Source: Paraburkholderia caribensis
Lineage (GTDB): Bacteria > Pseudomonadota > Gammaproteobacteria > Burkholderiales > Burkholderiaceae
Direction: 5' to 3'
DNA length: 64,000 bases
NCBI RefSeq assembly: GCF_002902945.1
Contig: NZ_CP026102.1
Location: forward strand, 1,488,001-1,552,000
Shown: positions 59,401-64,000 of the stretch, in pieces
Layout: every line of letters begins with the position of its first letter
Numbering within the stretch: the first letter of the stretch is position 1
Position numbers and translations under genes: made by a program
Notes under the pieces: model-generated
Seen by the model: only the letters and a program-made list of their open reading frames with translations
What the model was told of the DNA's origin: nothing
Databases searched by the model: none

Positions 59401-60969
59401 GCCGAACTCGCTAAGACAGGTCACGCCGCGCGCATGCAGATCGCGCAGCACGACGCGCTATGGCTGCCCGCCGAGCGGCTGACATGTCTGCGAGCGATCT
59501 ATCCGCAAGCTGAAGTCGAACCCGCGCTGCGTGCGCCTAAGGGTTTCGACGAAGCGTGGACAGAAGACGACGCGCTCGTCGACGTGGTGCGCGCGCGGCT
59601 AACGGGATTCGGGCCGCTGCCGCTTGCGTCGATTGCACGCGCGCTTGCGCTGCCCGCTTCGACTGCCGCGCAGGCGCTCACGCGTCTCGAAGCCGAAGGA
59701 TATGTGATGCGCGGACGCTTCACGCCGGGCGCCACGGATGAAGAATGGTGCGAGCGGCATCTGCTTGCGCGCATTCATCGCTATACGGTGCGGCGCTTGC
59801 GGCGCGAGATCGAGCCTGTCGAGCGGCACGACTTCATGCGCTTCCTGTTCGCATGGCAGCGTCTCACGCCCGATACGCGCGGCGAAGGGCGCGACGCGCT
59901 CGCCGCCGTGCTCGATCAGCTCGAAGGTTTTCAGGCGGCCGCGAGCGCATGGGAAGAGGACATCTTGCCCGCGCGGCTGAAGGACTATTCGATCACATCG
60001 CTCGACGAGCTGTGCCGTTCCGGCAAGATTGTCTGGACGCGGCTCACGGATCGCGCGCGCGGCGCGAGCGGCCCGGTGCGCAGCACGCCCATCGTGCTGT
60101 TGCCGCGCCGCGCGCTGCCCGTGTGGACTGCGCTGCTCGATACGTCGAAACAGCCGGAGCTGTCGCCGAAAGCGCAGCTGGTGTTCGATACGCTGACGCA
60201 GCATGGCGCGATGTTTTTCGACGAGCTATCGGGCGATGTTCGTTTGCTGCGCGTCGAGCTGGAGAACGCGCTCGGCGAGCTGGTGGCGGCGGGTCTCGTC
60301 AATTCGGACAGTTTCGCGGGTTTGCGTGCGTTGTTGAAACCCGTCGCGAAGCGCAACGCGTCGTACTATCCGAGTCGCCGTCCGCGCGGCGCGGGCGCGT
60401 TGATCGGCGGCATGGACGATGCGGGACGGTGGGCGCTATTGCGGCGGCCCGTTGCCGCTGTGCCGGATGAGGCCACTGCGGCGCCTCCTTCCAGACGTGC
60501 GGCGACGTTTGCACCGGAAGTGATCGAGCATGTCGCGATGGCCCTGTTGCGGCGCTATGGCGTCGTGTTCTGGCGGCTGCTGGAACGCGAAGCTGAATGG
60601 CTGCCGCCGTGGCGCGATCTGCTGCGTGTTTATCAGCGGCTCGAAGCGCGTGGGCAGGTGCGCGGCGGACGCTTCGTCAACGGTCTGGCGGGCGAGCAGT
60701 TCGCGCTGCCGGAAGCGATTCCGCTGTTGCGTGAGGTGCGTCGTCATGCGAACGACGGTGCTTTTGTTTGTGTTGCGGGGGGCGATCCGCTGAATCTGGT
60801 CGGGACGTTGCTGCCCGGTAGTAAGGTGCCCGCTGTGGCGGGGAATCGCATGCTGTATCGGGATGGGGTTCCCGTCGCGTCACTCGTTGCTGGGGAGTTT
60901 GTTTTGCCCGATGATGCGGATGGCGAAATGAAGCAGGTGATGAGGATGCGGCTCGCGAGGCGGTACTGA
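56494..60969 (+). CDS. lhr: Lhr-family ATP-dependent DNA helicase
   Basis: 1491 residues from the ATG at 56494; ATGs at 56359 and 56464 are also in frame and no start has a good ribosome site. The DEAD/DEAH core has Walker A VAAPTGSGKT, IVDEIHAMAGGKRGSHL (DEIH box), GLSATQKPIEAVARF (motif III), and ATASLELGIDIGDVDLVCQM with QRVGRSGHHVGGMPKGR (motif VI). The long C-terminal part, with winged-helix and beta-barrel (Lhr core) domains, gives the full length of large bacterial Lhr proteins. They are 3'-5' single-strand DNA translocases linked to DNA repair. It stands alone. Confidence 0.93.
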   Translation: MTSASSAAIRPADPLADFHPAVAGWFQKAFAAPTDAQVAAWPLIRNGRHTLVAAPTGSGKTLTAFLAALDELVRDGLAHGGVLPDETLVVYVSPLKALSNDIRVNLQVPLEGIANELTERGLPVPEIRTAVRTGDTTQQERAALKKRAPHILVTTPESLYVLLGSASGRKMLATVRTVIVDEIHAMAGGKRGSHLALSLERLDALCGRRLPRIGLSATQKPIEAVARFLVGGASVDSDEPADCAVVDVGHVRERDLALEIPPVPLEAVMSNEAWELVYNRLAELVALHRTTLVFVNTRRMAERVARHLTERLGKDAVAAHHGSLAKEHRLDAEQRLKRGELRVLIATASLELGIDIGDVDLVCQMGSPRAIAPFLQRVGRSGHHVGGMPKGRLFPASRDDLIECAALLDCVRRGELDLLHIPRAPLDVLAQQIVAEVCNAEWSEDALFERFRHAAPYAALEREQYDAVLRMLAEGYTSRHGPRAAYVHRDAVNGTLRGRRGAQLYAVTSGGTIPENADYTVVLEPQGLNIGTVNEDFAVESLAGDVFQLGNASYRIMRVESGRVRVEDAQGQPPNIPFWLGEAPGRSDELSAGVARLRSEIERRLAVAKTTSSVASDTDAFSGSHDGIATVAEQTATVALDLEPAITWLIEQTHLPEAAARQIVEYLARARQALGALPTQDTLVMERFFDESGGTQLVIHTPFGSRVNRAWGLALRKRFCRTFNFELQAAATEDAIVLSLTGAHSFALDEVWRYLRSTTAEHVLVQALLDAPLFGVRWRWNATTALALPRYTGGRKTPPPLQRMRSDDLLATVFPDQAACLENIAGERELPSHPLVDQTLDDCLHEAMDTDGWLALLRRIEGGQIALVSRDLPAPSPLAAEILTAKPYAFLDDAPIEERRTQAVLNRRYTSGPESADDLGALDADAIASVGEEAWPQVRNTDEMHEALMGLACITEAEAQRNENWPAWLAELAKTGHAARMQIAQHDALWLPAERLTCLRAIYPQAEVEPALRAPKGFDEAWTEDDALVDVVRARLTGFGPLPLASIARALALPASTAAQALTRLEAEGYVMRGRFTPGATDEEWCERHLLARIHRYTVRRLRREIEPVERHDFMRFLFAWQRLTPDTRGEGRDALAAVLDQLEGFQAAASAWEEDILPARLKDYSITSLDELCRSGKIVWTRLTDRARGASGPVRSTPIVLLPRRALPVWTALLDTSKQPELSPKAQLVFDTLTQHGAMFFDELSGDVRLLRVELENALGELVAAGLVNSDSFAGLRALLKPVAKRNASYYPSRRPRGAGALIGGMDDAGRWALLRRPVAAVPDEATAAPPSRRAATFAPEVIEHVAMALLRRYGVVFWRLLEREAEWLPPWRDLLRVYQRLEARGQVRGGRFVNGLAGEQFALPEAIPLLREVRRHANDGAFVCVAGGDPLNLVGTLLPGSKVPAVAGNRMLYRDGVPVASLVAGEFVLPDDADGEMKQVMRMRLARRY

Positions 60970-61005
60970 ATTGGTTTGGTTTGGTTTGGTTTTGGTTTGT
61001 ACTTT

Positions 61006-61666
61006 CGCTGGCATCCGCGAATCGTTAGCTCGCTTCAGGCGTCGCCCCTGTGCGGGGCGGCACCTACTTTTCTTTGCCGCCGCAAAGAAAAGTAGGCAAA
61101 AGAAAGCGGCTCACACCGCCAGCTCTTGACGTTTGTCCACGGGCCCCCAGCGTCCCCACGCTTCACGCACCAGCATATCTATTTGCGTCCGTTGCCAACG
61201 CGCTGAATGAGCGCCTCACCCGCTTCACGCACCTGCGTTTCAGCACGCCATGCCAGGCAGTCCATCGCCGCCCAGGTGGCAAACTGTGTGTCGGCCCTCG
61301 GTGCTCCACACGCTTCACTCCAGACCGATTGCGCATGCATCTCACCCTGTAAGAGCGCCAGGCTATACGACGCGACAACCTACACACAGTTTGCCACCTG
61401 GGCGGCACATACCATTCGCTGCCGCTGGCTCATGTACGGGTGCCTGAAGCGGGTGAGGCACCTGTTCGAAGCGTTGGCAACGGGCATCAATAAGCACGTT
61501 GCCGTTTGAAGCATGGGGACGTTGGGGGCCCGTGGGTAAACGTCAAGAATTGGCGGTGTGAGCCGCTTTCTTTTGCCTACTTTTCTTTGCGGCGGCAAAG
61601 AAAAGTAGGTGCCGCCCCGCACAGGGGCGACGCCTGAAGCACGCTAACGTAACGCGGATGCCAGCG
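61006..61666. repeat. Long imperfect inverted repeat of hairpin-rich intergenic DNA
   Basis: The left arm (61006-61290) and right arm (61383-61666) are inverted copies of about 285 bases around a 92-base centre. Each arm carries the internal palindrome CTTTTCTTTG-(CCGCCG)-CAAAGAAAAG, and the inner ends share a perfect 24-base inverted match (61267-61290 with 61383-61406). Frames in both arms that start MRGGTYFSLPPQRKVGKRKR are by-products of the repeat. Four TTGGT units at 60971-60990 precede it. The whole 60970-62038 gap has no convincing gene. Confidence 0.8.
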
Positions 61667-62038
61667 CAGAGTCAAATCGCGGATGCCAGCGAAAAAAGGC
61701 CAAAACACCAAACAGCGACGACGCATGAAGCAAGACACCAAACCGCAACGCATGAACCACAAAGGCAAATCCCGAACACCAAAAGCATCGAAAATCCGCA
61801 CGCACGTGCACAAATCCCCGTGAACGTTTGCGGAACCAATCCCTGAAAAGCATCATTTTTTTCTATGCTTTCTGGTTAAAGAAAGCTGATTCAAAGGTCG
61901 TTAATCAATTCGGTGCCGGACGTCTGGCCGCTTCGTTACAATGAAGCAAGTCAGTCATCGATAAGACTCTTCGCCGCCGCGTGCTGTACTCGTATTCGGA
62001 GCTCGACTGGAGGCAAATTTTTTGCCCGGGGACCCTTC

Positions 62039-64000
62039 ATGAACGACGATCAACACGATCAGGTGCTTTTCGCCCGATTCGGAACGAGCAGCCCCTGCTG
62101 GCGCCTGTCGAGCGACAGCAATGCGCTCGAACTGACGCCCGAAACGGATGACGACAAGGCCACGGTCGCCATTGCCCTGTCCGGTGCGCAGGCCGCGCAG
62201 ATCCGCAGGCTCACGGGCGTCACCGCGCATCTGACCATGGACGTGCGCCTGTCCGGCGAAGCACTGCGTCTGCATCTCGTCGGCAAGAAACTCAACAGCA
62301 GCACCTGGGCAGGCACGGCTTCGGCGTACGAAGACACCGAGTCCGTCGCGCGCGATCTGGTGCATGGGCTGTCGTTCGCCGAGCAGGTCGTGTCGGAAGT
62401 CAATTCCGTCGTCGTGATCGTCGACAAGAACGGCCGTATCCAGCGCTTCAACCGGCTCGCCGAAGAACTCACGGGCATGAAGGAAGAAGACGTGGTCGGG
62501 CGCAGCGTCTGGGCGCTGTTCATGTCGTCCGAAGCGGGCGCGGCGTCGAGCCAGAACATCTCGGGCTTCTTCAATCAAGGCGTCGCGTATGAAGTCGAGC
62601 GGCGCGTGCGCACCGTGCACGGCGAGCGGCTTTTCCTCTTTCGCAACAAGTTCGTGATGAGCGGCAGCGGCGTCGACGAACAGTTTCTGATCTGCTCGGG
62701 CACCGACATTACAGAGGAACGCCGGGCCCAGGAACGCCTGTCGGAACTGGCGAACACCGATTCACTGACAGGCCTGCCCAATCGCAACGCGATTCACGAC
62801 AAGACGCGCGCGGCCATCGCCAGCGCGGCGGCGGGCGAAGCCGTCGGCATCCTGTTTCTCGATCTCGACAACTTCAAGAAGGTCAACGACCACTACGGCC
62901 ATGTGTTCGGCGACCGGCTGATCCAGGATGTGTCGTCGGCCGTGCGCGAGTGCCTCGCCGACGACGACACGCTCGCGCGCCTGGGCGGCGACGAGTTCAT
63001 CGTGTTGTCGCCCGTCGCGTCCGTCGCGTCGATGGAAGCGATGGCGCAGCGCATTCTGGAGCGGCTGCGCGTACCGTTCAGCCTCGGGCTCGTCGAGGTC
63101 TACACGGGCTGCTCGATCGGCATCGCGATGTTCCCGGAGCATGGCGACAGCCTCGAAGCGCTGATCCGCGCAGCCGACACCGCCATGTACGTCGCCAAGG
63201 ACGACGGCAAGCGCACCTATCGCGTGTTCTCGCCGGAGATGAACCGCAAGGTCGCCGAGTACATGTGGCTCGATACGAACCTGCGGCGCGGCCTCGAAGA
63301 AGGCCAGTTGACGCTGCACTATCAGCCCAAGCTGTCGCTGGCCACGGGCACCGTGTACGGCGTCGAGGCACTGGTGCGCTGGAATTCACCGGAGCGCGGG
63401 CAGATCATGCCCGCCGCGTTCATTCGCTACGCCGAAGAGTCAGGGCTGATCGGACCGCTTGGCCGCTGGGTCATGGAGACGGCGGCCGAACAGGCTGCCC
63501 AATGGAAATCGCGCGGGCTGTCGCTGCGTGTGGCGATCAACGTGTCGGCGCGGCAACTGGTGGATACGGCCGTCGTGTCGCACTTCACCGAGGCCTTGCA
63601 ACGCGCGAAGCTCGATCCTTGCCTGCTCGATATCGAACTGACGGAAAGCTGCCTGATCGAAGACGAAGCAGCCGCGATCGATCTCATCACGCAATTCCGC
63701 AATCTCGGCGCGCAGGTCCATCTGGACGATTTCGGCACAGGTTATTCGTCGCTGTCGCAGCTCGGGCGCATTCCGCTCGACGTGATCAAGCTGGACCGCA
63801 GCTTCGTGAGTTCGATCAACGCGGACAGGAAATCTCAGGCGCTGGTGCGTTCGATGGTAGCCGTCGCGCAGGCGCTGCAATTGAAGGTAGTGGCGGAAGG
63901 AATCGAGACGGAATCGGAAGAACTGTTCATGAAAGGACTGGGCGTCGAATACGTGCAGGGCTTTCTCTACGGTAAGCCGATGCCCGCAGCCGATTTCGAG
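62039..64000 (+). CDS. pdeR: PAS-GGDEF-EAL c-di-GMP enzyme, PdeR-like, 3' end cut by the window
   Basis: 654 codons to the window end without a stop. The N-terminal region (FARFGTSSPCWRLSSDSNAL, HGLSFAEQVVSEVNSVVVIV) and PAS domain (NGRIQRFNRLAEELTGMKEE) resemble E. coli PdeR (YciR) closely, from memory. The diguanylate cyclase domain follows, with NTDSLTGLPNRNAI and an intact RLGGDEFIVL, then an EAL domain with YGVEALVRW, the metal residues in LLDIELTESCLIED and LDDFGTGYSS, and VVAEGIET. In PdeR the EAL domain degrades c-di-GMP and the protein acts as a trigger enzyme for biofilm matrix. GGGGA precedes the ATG. Confidence 0.9.
   Translation, partial: MNDDQHDQVLFARFGTSSPCWRLSSDSNALELTPETDDDKATVAIALSGAQAAQIRRLTGVTAHLTMDVRLSGEALRLHLVGKKLNSSTWAGTASAYEDTESVARDLVHGLSFAEQVVSEVNSVVVIVDKNGRIQRFNRLAEELTGMKEEDVVGRSVWALFMSSEAGAASSQNISGFFNQGVAYEVERRVRTVHGERLFLFRNKFVMSGSGVDEQFLICSGTDITEERRAQERLSELANTDSLTGLPNRNAIHDKTRAAIASAAAGEAVGILFLDLDNFKKVNDHYGHVFGDRLIQDVSSAVRECLADDDTLARLGGDEFIVLSPVASVASMEAMAQRILERLRVPFSLGLVEVYTGCSIGIAMFPEHGDSLEALIRAADTAMYVAKDDGKRTYRVFSPEMNRKVAEYMWLDTNLRRGLEEGQLTLHYQPKLSLATGTVYGVEALVRWNSPERGQIMPAAFIRYAEESGLIGPLGRWVMETAAEQAAQWKSRGLSLRVAINVSARQLVDTAVVSHFTEALQRAKLDPCLLDIELTESCLIEDEAAAIDLITQFRNLGAQVHLDDFGTGYSSLSQLGRIPLDVIKLDRSFVSSINADRKSQALVRSMVAVAQALQLKVVAEGIETESEELFMKGLGVEYVQGFLYGKPMPAADFE

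Noticed and set aside
61050..61622. Two mirrored small frames starting MRGGTYFSLPPQRKVGKRKR
   Set aside because: Both come from the two arms of the inverted repeat and reproduce its palindromes; no ribosome site precedes them.

Overview
The window is high-GC DNA from a betaproteobacterium, most likely a Paraburkholderia, Caballeronia or Burkholderia relative. This rests on gene content (DHA2 exporters, a VgrG-PAAR-Rhs effector locus, a stand-alone rpoN, a pel operon, a PdeR-type c-di-GMP enzyme) and on a hairpin-rich intergenic repeat that I recall as common in that group. I saw no rRNA, tRNA, CRISPR array, insertion sequence or phage. All identifications come from reading the sequence and remembered family features; no search was run.

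Layout. 1-6.1 kb (+): the 3' part of a sigma-54 enhancer-binding regulator, a DHA2 exporter, a NIPSNAP protein and a large MscS-family channel. 6.1-10.7 kb (-): a tight operon of a FAN1-like VRR-NUC nuclease, an XPD/DinG-like helicase with a nuclease-like N-terminus, and an SRPBCC protein. A perfect LexA-type box lies just upstream of it. 10.7-15.0 kb: a second DHA2 exporter (-), a DUF937-like membrane-anchored protein and a FUSC-family membrane protein (+).

15.0-28.9 kb (-) is the accessory core. A PAAR gene, vgrG and a complete 1675-residue Rhs gene form one type VI secretion effector unit with its immunity gene. Downstream lies an array of displaced Rhs 3' ends. Three carry different toxin tips, each followed by its own small putative immunity gene, and a fourth is a dead fragment. 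SymE-like genes or remnants on the opposite strand, and copies of one conserved terminator hairpin, punctuate the array. Near-identical Rhs core segments in every copy suggest recent duplication and a stock of exchangeable toxin tips.

29.3-41.7 kb: a TIGR03118 lipoprotein, a stand-alone rpoN (-), then an island of small stress-type genes (BON, PA2169-type, DUF4142, DUF1488, DJ-1/PfpI, topoisomerase IB, lipoprotein, HAD phosphatase, PRC-barrel, DUF3175, cation/proton antiporter). Several intergenic regions here carry sigma-54 -24/-12 promoter patterns facing the genes, which may link the island to the neighbouring sigma factor.

41.9-55.0 kb (+): a complete pelABCDEFG operon for the cationic Pel exopolysaccharide, closed by a terminator hairpin. 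55.0-61.0 kb: an aldo/keto reductase (-) and an Lhr-family helicase (+). 61.0-61.7 kb: a long imperfect inverted repeat. 62.0 kb to the end: a PAS-GGDEF-EAL protein resembling PdeR, cut by the window edge. Its c-di-GMP turnover could affect Pel synthesis through PelD.
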